DNA of 64,000 bases from Himantopus leucocephalus (Eukaryota > Chordata > Aves > Charadriiformes > Recurvirostridae): NCBI GenBank assembly GCA_003993805.1, contig RSEF01000019.1, positions 10,072,728-10,136,727 on the forward strand, in the 5' to 3' direction. The position numbers and the translations under genes were made by a program. The notes under the pieces were generated by a model that had not been told where the DNA came from, made no database searches, and saw only the letters and a list, made by a program, of their open reading frames with translations. Below, one piece after another: positions 1 to 17,289 of this stretch; positions within the stretch are counted from its first letter, which is position 1, and every line of letters begins with the position of its first letter.

Positions 1-4810
<4,810 letters not shown>

Positions 4811-5819
4811 TGACTGGCTCAGTCGTGTCCTGCCAGATGCCACCGACCTTTTATTTTCTGCCCAGGAACTTTCCGGCAGCGCTGTGGGATTTTCAGCCTG
4901 GCTGCTGCTGCGCACGGTACATACAGCTCGTAGAAACAGGTTGCATAAACTCATTATTTTCCAAGCTGGCTTTGGCAGCCCTATAAAAGATGAAGTATTT
5001 TATTTGGAAAATCTTAATTCATGTGTATTGCGAATTCAGAAGTGGGAAGTACACGGTTATCTACCACAGTGCATTTAATAACTCAGAACAAGGGCCCTTC
5101 CAGCCCGCCAAGGGCAAAAGAGTGCTTAGAAAATGCTTATAAAAATACAGACCTGTCTGGTTTGCACTGTGCGAGCTGAAAATCACACAAAAATAAACAA
5201 ACCTTGCTGGCTGGGGGAAGGGAAGATAGAGTTTAAAACCCTTTTAGGTTTAATGCCATCAGCTCCTCCTAGTACTACAGGTAAGAGAATCTACTTTGTA
5301 TCATCAAATGTGGTTTTTAACCTGCCAATCTTTTAAGCAGCAGCAGTTTGGGGGGTGGGGGGGGGCTATGAAAAGGTCCTGAAGAAGAGTGCAGAGGGAG
5401 AAGGGGTGTACCTGTCTTGCTCAAAATGATCATGCATGAAGGCTCTAAGGAGCAGGTTTTCACATGGAGTCCATCGTCCCGATGCCACCCAAAAGCCGCG
5501 CAGAAAGTGCGATTCTGACACAGCTAAATCAGATGGGGCTTTACGGGGTTGCCTGTAGAGGCAGGGTGACCCTATCAGCTTAAAATGCTGTTAGAAAATT
5601 CAGAATTTTTGCAGCTTTCATAATTTTCTGCGAATTTCGAACTTGCAAAAGCAAGAGCGCCGATCCCGCGCGTTGCCGCCGTGTTGCCGCGGCAGAGCCG
5701 GGCTCTGGCAGCGTGACACGGTGATAACCCAGCCCTGCGCGAAGCCGTCAGCAGCGCCGGGAACTGACCCTCTTCCCCAACCTACTGACCCCAATGAAAC
5801 ATGTGTGAACTTCAAAGGC

Positions 5820-5990
5820 TAATCAGGACCATTTAATGCTGACATTATTAATCACAGGCGATCTCGCCCCTTCACTCTTCTTTAAGGGACAAAGCACCAC
5901 GGAAATGAAAACAACTGCGTTAAGGGTTGCACAGTAAAAATTACATAAAGCCCATAAATGCCGACGTTTCGGTGTCAGCAGCCGTACCGA
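5820..5990. promoter_or_regulatory. Candidate intronic regulatory stretch
   Basis: A GC-rich shoulder (5655-5760) gives way to TTAATGCTGACATTATTAAT, then GATCTCGCCCC and ACATAAAGCCCATAAATG. The last carries a posterior-HOX-like CCATAAA at 5952. This is motif reading only, with no conservation evidence. Confidence 0.25.
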
Positions 5991-6087
5991 CGTGCTTGCT
6001 TTGCACGTGGCATTTTTTTACTCCTGTGTTTTTCTCTTGGTTAACTGCGTAGCTTAATATATGACTGTTTATGTTGTAAAATGTAAA

Positions 6088-6145
6088 CCATAAAACATAC
6101 AGGATGTTCGATGTGGCCGTAAAACAAACAGGATGTGCGGTGTTG
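6088..6145 (+). repeat. 29-bp tandem duplication with ETS-like cores
   Basis: Two adjacent 29-base copies (6088-6116 and 6117-6145) differ at about five positions. Each keeps ACAGGATGT, an ETS-type core, and the first begins with CCATAAA. This is seen directly in the sequence. Confidence 0.7.
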
Positions 6146-8399
6146 GTTTTGCAACTTTAAACGTTTGCTTTTCCTGACTTTGTCATTTTTTAACTGTGAT
6201 TTTAACACTGCATTTTAACAGGGAAGATTTCCCTCCCCCCGCCCTTTTACTCAACAGCCTGTTTGTCCTCCCACAACGCTTCCCTAGTGACACAGGGGGG
6301 ACTCCGCTTTGCGTTTTGTGGCGCTACCTGCAGCACGACGCAGTGGCCACGCTCCGGATGCGCCCTGCTCGGTGCCCCCGTGCCACGCGAGCCGCCCTGC
6401 CTCGCACGCAGCCCAGCGCGCTCTGTCGCACGCTGCTGGGAAAACGCCTGGAATAACCGGGTTTAAGCGCCCCGGTCGCTGTGCGGTTCAGGCACTGACA
6501 ACCCGCCTGGTTAAAGGGGATTCAGCCCCTTCTCAGGCAGTTCCTCGTTAGGCTTCTAAATTAATCATCTGCTTTAAAGAAGCAGTACACCGCTTTTTGC
6601 TGTGCACGCGGAGGAGACCTGGACTCTGTACCGGGTGAGCGTGAGTTTTCCTGTCGGCTCATCACGAAAACTGTTCTGCTGCTGTTGCATGGGTGGCCAA
6701 TGTCCCCGGTCAGGCAGAGTCTGCCGGGCACGGCGCAGCCCTCCCAGCCCTGCCTGCGAAGGCATTACATTATAAATAATAACAGCTTCTCATTTCTAGG
6801 AATTTGTTCCCAGCGATTGCAAACGCTCTCTTAAAGCGCCCTAAGAAAAACAAGTCAGAAAACCCACAGGGTTTGTTTGCCTTCTCGTGCTCCAGCGCAG
6901 CCTGCCTGCCATTTCCTTTTGTCTTTGATTTTCTCCAAACCTCAAAACCACGTGGAGCGATGATTTCTGCAGGCTGCCACTGGTGCTTTTTTTTGCTGTG
7001 CGGGCGGCTGCCCAGCCAGAGCCGTGCCGGCTCGCCCGTCCTGGCACCCTCGGCCGCCGCGGGTGCCCGCAGGTGTCACGGCACCGCGCTCCCTACCTGG
7101 CTGCCGCCATCCCGGGCTCCAGGTCCTCCCGGCATCCCCAAATCCCGCAGGTCCTGGCCCTGCCCGCAGGTCTTCACTGTGTGTGAGCGATCCCCTCCAG
7201 CCCCTGCCGTGCTCCGATGCTCGGGGCTTGGACCGAGACCGCTTGCCACTTGGGGGGCAGGAGGGGCGAGGACAGGCGTACGGCAAAATATCTTTGCGCT
7301 GCGTATTCCTTTCTGGATTAACCATTTTTTTTGGCACACACTTATTGGGGGGGGAGAACGAATGGAGCTCTTCCAGCTCCCCCGCCTGTTCACCTACCGG
7401 TTAATGTCGAGCATGGGGAGCTGATGGTCAGGCTGGGGCGTGCGTGGTGGTACGGGGTCTCGTAAGAAGGAAGTGGTGGATTTTATGGGCTCGCGGTCGC
7501 AGACGCGGCTGGAGCACGACGGGCTGCTGGGCTCCGTCCCCGTCCGCAGCCGCCCCGCGTGGCGTGGGGGGAGCCAGGTTTGAAGGGTGAACACATCATG
7601 GACGTGGGGTGCAGCTCCTCGCCTGGGGACCTGGGATCTCGCCTGAAAAACAGCCAGGCAGGAATTTCACATGATTTCAATGAATTCGTTGATAAGCGAA
7701 TCCATGCCCTGACTCCGTGTGCTGTAATAGCTGCTTAACGTCAGGGACAAGCAGCCCCACAGAGTTCATAAAGAGAAGTGTAGGTACATTTGAGGCTTAA
7801 AATAAGTAAGTTAAACAGCTTAATTAATAAGCCACAGAGCTGAAGCCCTTGCTGCAATCCACGGAATTAGACTGAAGATTATTTACTGTGCTGGCGGGAG
7901 GGGATGCCTTACAGGCGGCGCTGGAAAGCCTCGCTTTCTGACACCGAGCCCATAAAACCCAGCCACCAACCGTCCCTCTTCAGTCTCAAAACCCACGCTC
8001 TTGCTTCTTCCACCGGCCAGTTATCTGTTGTGGTAAATTATTAGTTGCAGTCAGAGGCATGGGAGGCGTTTTTCAGTGCAGACACATAAAAATGTGCAGA
8101 TTTTAAGTAAGAAGAAATTAAGCGCCGGGCTCCGTAATCTGCCGGCAAACCCCTCTGGCTGAGCAGGTTCTGCGGCAGGTAAGCCTGTGCCCGGCTCACG
8201 CACCACGGCCTGAAAATATGGGCTGTATATTTTCCTCTTGGGGGATTTTTCAACCATGAAAGGCTTCTTTCACACCAGGCTTAACAACTGAGAAATGCTC
8301 GTGTTCAGAATGGATTAAGAAATCAGCAGCTGCTGTAATGTTTAGCTATGGCGAGGTCTATCTGATCCTAAAGAAAGCATTGTAAGCCACCTATGCTTA

Positions 8400-8560
8400 G
8401 AGCGAAATCTTAATTTATGTATTTTCAAATCTTTACATGCAGAGATAATCAGCCTGATCGAGTCTCTGATTTACGCGGGGCTGGTGAGTGACAGGGTTAG
8501 TGATTCTGGCAGAGCCGATGCTTCGCTTTCTAACGCCACGTGAATAATGGGCAGTTGCAT
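8400..8560. promoter_or_regulatory. Candidate HOX-PBX/MEIS site cluster
   Basis: TGATTTACG at 8467-8475 resembles the composite PBX and posterior-HOX site. TGACAG at 8489-8494 is a MEIS core 13 bases further on. Nearby are GATAATCAG and a CACGTG-type E-box (CCACGTGA near 8537-8544). PBX, MEIS and HOXC10-class factors are known inputs to hindlimb programs; function here is inferred. Confidence 0.3.
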
Positions 8561-9508
8561 AGTTCGTCTGTGGAGACAAAGATACTCTCTGAAGCGCCAG
8601 CAAGCTGCGCAGGGGTGGCACGTCCCTTACCCGTTCCTAGTGTATTCTGCCTGGGAAACACCTAGCTGTGTTCTCTAGGTGAAAACTGGGAGTGACTCCT
8701 TCATCATGAACCAGGTTACAGCATTGCAAGCGCTAACAGATCGGTTGGCTAATAGCAGCCGGCGATGATGCACAAAAATAACCTCTGCGTCGGAAAGGAT
8801 AACATAATTCTTGTGTTTCTTTCAGAAGGTTAGTTCAGGGCATATGGGGAAACATTGAGTGAGTCCTGACGAGTATCTCCGTAGTGATAAATGCTCATGA
8901 ATGGAATTCCACTTTCTTCAGAGGTTTAAAGTATGTAAACAGCGGGGCGGAGGGCGCCCGTGAGACGGTCCTTATGGCCGGCGAGCTGCAGGCAGGTCCT
9001 GCTCCCAGCCCCAGCAGGTGAAGGATGCTCAGGGCGGGTGCAAAGCCACTGAAGGGGCACGGTGGGGGGGGTTTGCTGAGGGGCTTCGGCTCAGACCCGT
9101 GGTGAGGTTATTCTCCTGTGCAACTCATTTCAGTTAATCGGGCTTTCTTGTTGTTTTGCTGTTTGGGCTTTTCTTCATCTCCTGACTCAAGGTATTGTTT
9201 AAGCTGCTGAGACTGGCAGCTCTTTGAAGCAAAAATCATCTTTTCTTTGCTACTTGCCGTGCTGAGCAGTACAGCGTGCGTGCCTGAGGCACGGCGACGG
9301 CAGAGATCGCCGTCATCCCCCCCCCAGCACACGCAGACCCTCCGCCCTGGCTCCCTGAGAGCCTGCAAGCTCTGCCCTGGGCTTGAGCAGCGGGCAGAGC
9401 CGGCGAAGGTGCCAGGAAGGGTCCCTGCTCCCACGGCGCTGCGGGGGCATGGGGGCTGTCTGCCATGCCCGACAGCGAACAACCTCCCAGCGCAGCCAGC
9501 CCTCCTGC

Positions 9509-9572
9509 TAATGTACATGATAATGTACATAAAGGTACATAATAGTGTACATAAAGGTACTTAACGTACCTT
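9509..9572. repeat. GTAC-rich short tandem repeat with hairpin
   Basis: Six GTAC tetramers occur in 62 bases, in imperfect repeats of a (A)TGTACATAAAGGTAC-like unit. The block ends in AAGGTAC, a 5-base loop, and GTACCTT (9554-9572), a perfect 7-bp hairpin stem. Confidence 0.6.
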
Positions 9573-10579
9573 GAGGGGTGGTGAGGACGAGCAGGAAGGG
9601 TTAGAAACCGCCCAGCAAGGGTTAAGCAGTGTCCTTAAATGCCAGGGCTGCTGCAAAGCGGCAGAGGCTGTTAATTAGGGCAGACTTCAGTTTGGTTTTA
9701 CACTCTGTACATGACAGGTAGGGAGGACGAGAGGACACCTTTCAGGCATCGGGGAGAGGACTGGCCTTGAAGAGCGCCAGTTTTGGGTACGGCGACAGGG
9801 AGGGCTGCGGGTCGGTGGTCCCTGAGCTGTCTCCAGAGACGCGCTGGCAGCGCGGGAGCCTTTCTCCCGAGGACATTTTGGATGGTGTTTTCAGTATCCA
9901 GAGAAGTTAACGATGAGCTGGATGGCAGCTCCCAGGGAAGCCTGTCTCACCAGACGCGATGTATCTGGAAGAAAACCCTACCTCAGTCTCCGGCCCCCTC
10001 TTCCCCTGATTTCAGGCAGGCTGTGAACGCGCAGAGCCACGTAAGGCCGGTGCTCGTAGGTGCCGGGGAACGCTGGAAAACGGCAGAGGAGAAAGCACAT
10101 CACACTGGAGGGTTCTGCTTTTGTTATTGTTGTTGTTAATGACTCCACTGAAATAAAAGCTCTGCCAGAGGAAGAAGCCTTTCTCATGGGCTGCTGCAGC
10201 CGGCCCAGCTTGGAAAGGGCGATAGCATCGCACCAGTGTTTCTGGCAGACTTTGGCTGGGACCACATCAATTGGAAATTATTTTCTTTTTTTTTTTTTTA
10301 CAGAATAGGAAGTAGATATTTAATTTAATCACTTCCAACACAGCATTGCTGAGCTTGGTTATGTTATATACCCTGTACCTACCTCGCTCCTTGGCTGCTG
10401 ACGATGCCTTTTAATTGCCATAACGGACTTTATCTGCTTTTAAAGTGTGGGGTTATTTTAGTTTCTGAGATGTAACCTACTGAGGTTTGAAGCTACAGGA
10501 TATTATAGATGGTCTGTCTCTTGTGATGACATTTTAAGTGATAGTCCTGATTTTCTTGACCCAAATCTGGTGTTTACTG

Positions 10580-10623
10580 GCTTTACTCTTCAATGCTGAT
10601 GGCTTCACTCTTTAATGCTGATG
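10580..10623 (+). repeat. 22-bp tandem duplication
   Basis: Two adjacent copies of a unit resembling GCTTYACTCTTYAATGCTGA, with few differences. A small local duplication without evident function. Confidence 0.55.
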
Positions 10624-11130
10624 AGTTTGTTATTTCTCTCCAGATTTATTATTTGTGCACTTGATTTTATTTGATTATCACTAAAAGACTTAATTTTCCC
10701 CCCAGTCTTGGGGTTTCCCTTTCATTTTTCTATTAGTTCAATTTTAGCATTTTTCTGTCTTTGCTCGTCAGGCACACTCAGGCACTTTAATTAGGTTAAT
10801 GTCCTAGTAATCTTATGAAACCTTACATTTTTATTTAGATTTTTTTTTTTTATTTGTTTGCTTTATGACTTGCAGCCAAGCGGTTTCCCAGCTGGGTGCT
10901 GGCATGAGCTTTATGTGCCGCCCCGGCGGCTGCCTCCCCACGGCCCCGCTGCGGCGCTGGGGATCGCCTCCGGCTGAAGGGATGGGATGGGGCCGTGGCA
11001 GCTCCCAGGCAAAGTCCTGCCTGGTGGGAAGGGACGCGGCCTCGCTGGCCGCACCCGGCCGGTCCTCACTCACAGCGATGCTGTAGCACCTCTATAGCAA
11101 GAGAGCGGTTTCACATCCTTATTCTCAGCT

Positions 11131-11296
11131 AAAGATTTCTTACATTTATATATATATGGTTTCTTATATATATAAGATTTCTTATATGTATATAAGATTT
11201 CTTATACGTACAAAAGGACTATATATAATATATATTTTTTCTTATATTTATATTTAAAAATAAGAAATATATAAGAATTTCATATATATATATGCC
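11131..11296. repeat. AT-rich minisatellite (AAGATTTCTTATATATATAT-like)
   Basis: Repeated units of about 20 bases built from AGATTTCTTATA plus TA dinucleotides occur four or five times, followed by an inverted stretch (AAATAAGAAATATATAAG) that could fold back on the first part. This is the most AT-rich spot of the intron. Confidence 0.65.
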
Positions 11297-12439
11297 TCCC
11301 CCGCTACTAAACTAGCTTTTTTCTCAGTCCAGTTAAAACTTGAAAGAAATCTTTTGACCAGTCCTAAATTTGAAGTACATCTTTTTTGGAGCCTCACTAA
11401 GTCCTCTGCTGAAAAAATATCCATGAAAAGGCTATTTTCTAACACCACCCCCGCATCCATTTTAGGAAATGTCTTACAGCTGATCTGGGAAATAGTGGTG
11501 CCCAAATAAATTATAAAGCCCGACGTGAAGTTTTACATTGTCTGCTTTGTTACTGAAAAAAAATTAATAATGGAGCGGAGCCGTGTGCCGCTGGGGATGG
11601 CATGTGTTTCGCAGGGATGAATAGATCCGCGTGTGCAATTTAAATAGCTGGGTAAGAAACGGACAGTGGAGCTCTTGGCTGAAAAGAAGATTTACATCTC
11701 TTGTGTTAAATCTTTTTGTTGTTACATTACTGGTTTATATGAGTGAAATGCAGTGGATTTTAGTAAAGTTTAACTTGACTCAGATCCTGAAACCATCTTC
11801 CAGTCCTGGGTGGGGAGCTGGCCTGGAGAAGGGCAAGTGAAGATGTCAGGGCTTGCCCAAGTCCTTTTGTGTCCACGGGTGACACGAGGCCACGCGGCAG
11901 CGTGGGGTGGCGCAGGGGATGTCCCGGGATCACAGCCCTGGGGTCCGCCTTCTCCTGTCCATTCCGAAGCAAACGCTCACGAGTTGGTGTCGAGGTGGAC
12001 TTCTCCTCCACACCGAAGCTGCATCACAAGGCCAGGAAACACTACGACGAATTTCAGCTGACATTAGATGAAAAAGGACTGAGAAAAAAAAACACCAACC
12101 CAGCTTTGGCCCTCTTGTAAGGAACGATTTGTCTGAGCTCATGTTGAATCTTTTCCCAGGATTTTCCAGCCTTTCTTTTTTTCCCCCATTGTGCGGATTG
12201 CCAGGACAAACGTGTGGGTTTGGGAGGCTCCTCCTCCGGCAGCGAGCAGCACGGCTGGCTGGAAAAAGCCCCTTCCCGCCGCCGGTGGGGTGCCGCCGGC
12301 CAGCCCCGCTGCGAGGCAGCCCGGTTTGGGCACAGCGGGGTGAAGAGTTTCCTGGAGATGACTGAAAATAAATAGGATGGGGTTTAGGTAGTTCTGGAGC
12401 TGGTGTTCTAGCTGCTGTAGGGTTGTCTGAATATAGTGT

Positions 12440-12490
12440 TTTATTTGGTTGAACTCGATGATCTTAAGGGTCTTCTCCATCTATGATTTT
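12440..12490 (+). mobile_element. CR1 LINE 3' tail fragment
   Basis: The sequence GGTTGAACTCGATGATCTTA, then a GGGTCTTCTCCAT-like piece and CTATGATTTT, matches the 3' terminus of avian CR1 (GGTTGGACTAGATGATCTT... and TCTATGATT). Only about 50 bases are legible, in the TBX4 sense orientation; the 5' boundary is unclear. Confidence 0.6.
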
Positions 12491-12899
12491 ACCTGCTGGC
12501 TTTGGAGTGATGCACCTCTGCAGGCTCCCGAGGTGGACGCAGCGAGGGTGGTGGCACTGCACTCCTATCGTCCGTCCCCTGGAGATGTCCTGTCCAGCCC
12601 GGGCAGCCCAGCTGGGGCAACTCCTGTACTGGTGCTGTGTGACATCTCTGAACCATTTACTCCTAAAGAAAAGTTAGGTTTGGGATGGTTTATACCATCA
12701 AATGCTCTAAATATTAATCGAAATGAACTGCAGCAGTGGTTGCGATTCTGGAAGAGCCTCGTTGATTAACGTGCTCTTTTTTCCATGCCGGCGACCGAAC
12801 TGTCAGGTTTTTGTTCCGGTCCTTCGTGTCCCAGCTCAGTGTCCCGGTGTGGGACGAGGGCCAGCCTCAGCTCAAAGGCTTTTTCACTTTGAAAGAATA

Positions 12900-13230
12900 G
12901 AAGGAAGGAAGAAAGAAGCAGAAAATATATTAAAATGAGAGATTTTATATTAGTTATGTGATCCCCCGGGAGCAACCATAAAATTATGTGGCTTTTTCGT
13001 AGCCATTTACTATTCAATATAAAAAGGGTAGTTGCCATAACAACCACTGCATCATATGACATTTGATACCTTGGCGAAACAGGGAGCGCTCTTAAATCAA
13101 CTCCCCAAATTTCATATGAAAGTAAATACATTTTACTGGTGATTTCAAGGCAAGTTTGCATTGCGACGAGCAATGCGGTACCGTTACCCCACTAAGCCTC
13201 TGGCCTCTGGGCCCGATCCTGCAAACTGGC
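12900..13230. promoter_or_regulatory. Candidate conserved-looking AT-rich intronic element
   Basis: This stretch has few simple repeats and many developmental motifs: CCATAAAATTATG (12976-12988), TTTACTATTCAATATAAAA, a RUNX-like AACCACT, CATATGAC and TTGATACC. At 13215-13225 it carries GATCCTGCAAA, shared with 1494-1504, a motif of old repeats. Enhancer function is inference. Confidence 0.3.
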
Positions 13231-13463
13231 AAATGTCTTCAAGCCCTGAAGCCGACATTACTCAGCAGTGTGCGAGATTAGATGCTAAAGGAGTATGTTT
13301 TCCTAAGTAAAATTAAATGGAAGGAGCAAATGACACCATTTTTTTTTTGACATTTGTTGCTGACTGGGGAATGCCAAAAAAATAAAGAAGTGGAGCTATA
13401 TTACAGCTTAAGTTCCAGCTGCCAGCTGTGTGATCAGCACAAAAGAGGGAGACGGGGAGGGAG

Positions 13464-13464
13464 N
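13464..13464. other. Single undetermined base
   Basis: One N lies between a G-rich stretch and a run of about 16 A. It reflects homopolymer difficulty and has no coding effect. Confidence 0.9.
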
Positions 13465-16400
13465 GGGTAAAAAAAAAAAAAAAAGATGTTTGTGTAAGCT
13501 CACATTTGACTTTGGAGTTCGTCTCTCTCACAATCTGGTCCGCACGTGCGACGTTGAGGGGGTAGAAGTGACATCACCCGTGAGATCCGCTTTGGCTCCT
13601 CTCTCGCCAGCAATAACGGAGTTACGGTGGCGCCGCGGGGGGTGGGTTTGGGGGGGCATCCCGGTGAGCGTCAGTCTGTGCAGCACGGGGGGGGCGAGAG
13701 GTGTGAAATGGTTCTGAAATACTAGAGGAGATGTTCGGGTCTCGCCCGGCACAGCCCGAGGAGGGTCCCCGCAGTTGGGTCCCCGCAGCAGTGCAGATGC
13801 TTCATTGCAGCCTTTTGGTGCCATCCACGCGGATGCTCTTAAAGAAGGTTGCCATTACCCACCATGGGTATTTTTTAGCAGCTGTTTTGTTTCCAGAATA
13901 TGTGTATTTTCCAGGCAGAGAGGGTGCTTGGGGGGCAGTGGTGGGAGATGGCATCCCCATGGGGTCCTGTGTCGGGATGTCGAGCTGAGATCCAGCTGTC
14001 CATCTAATTTGAGGAGTGTGGTTGGGATATCTGCTTGATTTACCTTTTGGGGTTTTTTTCTTTTTTTTTTCTTTAATACAGAGAAAGAATTTGTATTTAT
14101 TAGACTCCTAAACATGCCGCTGTTTCATGTAAGCTGAGCTGTTTCTTTCATAGGCAAACAGACAAGATCACCAAGTTGCAGCGAGGCTTTCAGTTACCAG
14201 TGTGCCTCCGTGCTGCTCAAGAAACACTGTTTTCCAGTTTCCCTTACTCATTTTTTATCCCTGTCCTTCATCACGTTAAAATTCCCCTCTTACCAATAAA
14301 CCAGTAATGTTTTTCAGTGGCAAGACAAGGCAAACACCGTTTTTTTTTTTTTAGCAGCTAACCTATTTCAAACTTCCTGCACTTTCTACCGAAAACAATT
14401 TAAAAATGTGTGTGACGATGTCTGACGTCGACTTAATCGCCCCATGCCCTCGCAATGAAAAAGATAAGTGCAGGAAAATATAAAGTTATTGTTTTAGCAT
14501 CATCTTTGAGGCTGAGAGCTCCTACATCACCTTCTGTCCTGCCCAGTGCTGCTGCTGAAGCACTGCCCGCCCAGCGCCGACCAGCAGCAGCCGTGCTCTG
14601 TCCCCTCAATTAAAATGCTTCTCATTTTTGACACAATTCTTTAAGTTAATCTTTCCACTGATGTTCGTCATCGGAGTGGAATTTACATTTGTTTTGTGTA
14701 TTTTTAGCCAGTGACCAGTTTTCCACAGCAGCCTTGAAAACTATTTAGCCTGAATTGTTGGCATTTCACTTTGCGCAGGCACAGTGTTTTGCAGCTAAGG
14801 GTTGGGAGGCTTTTTTTTTGAATGATTTGTAGAGTTTTTGAGTGCGCAAGGCTCACACCAAGCACAAGTGAGGAGGATGGGTGAGCAGACACAGCCTCTG
14901 TACACGAGTTCTTGTTTTCAAGCCTGTGAAACGTTGGTTGTGCGTATGCAGAGAGTGGTCGCTGCCTCCCGAAAAAGATGCGAGAAATCGCCGCAGCAGG
15001 CACAGGGAGGCATCCCAACTCTGAAAGAGCAGCACGACATCCCATTTTCATCCCTGATCTGACGTGCTGACCGCTCTGCCAAATAGCTGAAGGGATTTTT
15101 CTTTGTCATATGAGAATGGCGTATTTTTACGGGGCTTTGCTTTTGCTAGAAGCTGTTCCCCATCCACGTCTGTGGACACTGACTCGATGACGTTAACCTC
15201 AGTGCTCTGCGGTTCTCACATCTATTAATCACGTTTCGGGCTCAGTGATGGCTGTTCGGCTTTGATCTGGCACATCTCAAGGGGTTTTCCTTTCATGGTC
15301 ACTGCACTTGAAATTCGGCACTTTCCAATGGGTACTTACACTGAGACACGTGGGCAAATAGTCACTTCGGTGCAAGGGACAGAAATGTCCGACCTTGTAG
15401 ATGCAGTGGGTTAAATTAAGCCATTTAGGGGATCCCCCCCCAAACATCGCAGAGATACAAAGCAGTTAATGACGAGCCTCCAGGCAGGTTTGCAGCCACA
15501 ACTCTAACCTCGAGCATCTGTCAAAAATCCTTTCCTGAATGCTTCTATCAGGCTCCAAAAAGTAACGTCTTGTTCATTTTGAAAATTGTTTGGACACTTT
15601 GGGTTTAAAGAGGTTATAAAAAAAAAAAAAGGAAAATGTTTTTTAAGGGGGTCATTATAGCCAGTGGGTACTGCTTTGGAGGGGAAATACAGACTATTCA
15701 TCCAGAGCGTATTGGAATTTGGGCTCTTAATTTTCCCTTTGGAAATTTCAGTTGAAGACTGTTTTCTTCGGCCTGCTGTTGACTTGCTCTGGCTCTGGGG
15801 ACAAGTCTCCTGTCCTTGCTAGACCTGGGCAGGCAGGGGCAGGCGGTGAGGAGAGCTTAGCACACCCCAGCTTCTGCTCCAGACAGCCATTATTTATCAG
15901 CTTGGCTCAACTCTTAATTATTGAAAATTAAAATGCCCCTTCTTATGAAAGTCTTGGCCCTCTGGCGTTATTCATCTTGGCTTTGTTTTACGAGTGGCTG
16001 ATACATGAAAGCAGAGAAAAGGCTCCAAACCCAAACCTGAGCCGACCCTCTCAGATCTACACCCTGCACATCAACAGCCGCAAAGTGGTTAAGAGACTTG
16101 ATGCAAAGCTGATAAAATGCCAAAAATTCCTCATTCTCTCTCTTGGGGAGCAGGGAGGGTTGTCTGGAAAATGTCAACAATAAAAATTGCATTTAAGTGG
16201 TATATAATGCAGCCAGCTACTGTGGGCAGAGTTACGTGCAGCCAGACGAAGGGGTTTAAAGAGCACAAGCTCCCTACGCTGCCTCCCGCCCCAGCTGGAG
16301 CGCACAGCGCAGCGCCGCCGCTGCGAGCCCTCCTCAGCACGGACGGGCACGGAATAGAAAGGGTTCCTGAGCACAAACACCGAACACAGGGCAAATGTCT

Positions 16401-16480
16401 TCTGTTTCTTGATAATTCTCATTTAAAATTGGCTAGATCCACAGCTGGTGTAAACTGATGCTGCTCTGCTGCATTGCGCA

Positions 16481-16531
16481 CATCCGTCTGTCCATCCACC
16501 CACCCACCTATCCGTCCATCCATCTACCCAT
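16481..16531. repeat. CCAT/CCAC tetranucleotide microsatellite
   Basis: Imperfect repeats of CATC, CCAC and CCGT tetramers over about 50 bases in the large intron. Confidence 0.7.
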
Positions 16532-16864
16532 TTAACTACCACCAGCTGAAGACACTGCCCGTTGCGGTCCTCCCTACGTGACCCTTTGCCTGTCTCTCCC
16601 TCGGCGCTGGATGTGTCCTTGCAGGCTGCTCTGGGCACCCCAGTAAGGGGAGGGGTGTCAGCCTGGCTGGAGATGCCCTCACCTCTAGGACCAGCCGGGC
16701 TCGGGAAGGGCATGCTCAATTAGCCAATTTGGGAGAGGGAAGAAGAGATTGAAAAGGGTTATGCCAAGAAAACAAGAAGAAAACACTATTTCTTCTTTGC
16801 CCAGTAAAAGGGATAAAGGCTTTTCTTAAACCCATTCAATTTCTTAAAAGAAATTCCGTTTCTT

Positions 16865-17215
16865 AAAACCATTTTCTTCTGTAGCATCCGGGCACGTCCC
16901 TTCTTTGTGGAAGAACAATGCCGCTGGGCCGGGCGGCACGGCTGGGGCTCGGGCCAGCCGCCCCCGGCTTGGGTAGCCCCACTCGGCCCCTAATGCTCCA
17001 TCGAAGGAGCCCTGCGCCGGCCTGAGCCCGGGCTGCGCAATCCCCGCTGGACGTCAGCCCTTCCTCGCCTCCCCCGGCCCCCACCATAAAAAAGCGCCGG
17101 GCCGGCTCACTCGCAGGGACCGAGGAGAGGGCAGAACCCGGCGAGTGACTGCGAGAGGTGCCCGGACCCAGCCAGCCGCACGGAGCCGCTCCACAAACTG
17201 GAGGGGAAAAAATAA
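16865..17215 (+). promoter_or_regulatory. CpG-rich, TATA-containing promoter-like island inside TBX4
   Basis: About 300 bases dense in CpG end in a TATA-like CATAAAAAAG at 17085-17094, set in GC-rich flanks. GACGTCAG (CRE-like) lies about 30 bases upstream at 17050-17057. A pyrimidine-rich Inr-like CTCACTCGCA occurs about 22-30 bases downstream (17106-17115). This is the arrangement of a core promoter, pointing toward the exon at 17746. It could drive a shorter TBX4 transcript or a noncoding RNA. No donor site was identified for a new first exon. CCATAAA also fits a posterior-HOX site, so an enhancer is the alternative reading. Confidence 0.4.
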
Positions 17216-17289
17216 ATCTCCTCTTTTGTAGTTTTCTTTTACCAGCAGATAAAAGAAAAATAGCTTGCTTGCCTTTTTTTTTTTTTTTT

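Noticed and set aside
6804..7424. 206-codon open frame in the large intron
   Set aside because: GC-rich low-complexity translation, no family resemblance, and competing frames of similar length on both strands.
10280..10310. T-rich tract ending ACAG as a splice acceptor for an extra exon
   Set aside because: The sequence after it shows no conserved coding frame and TBX4 is already contiguous across this intron.
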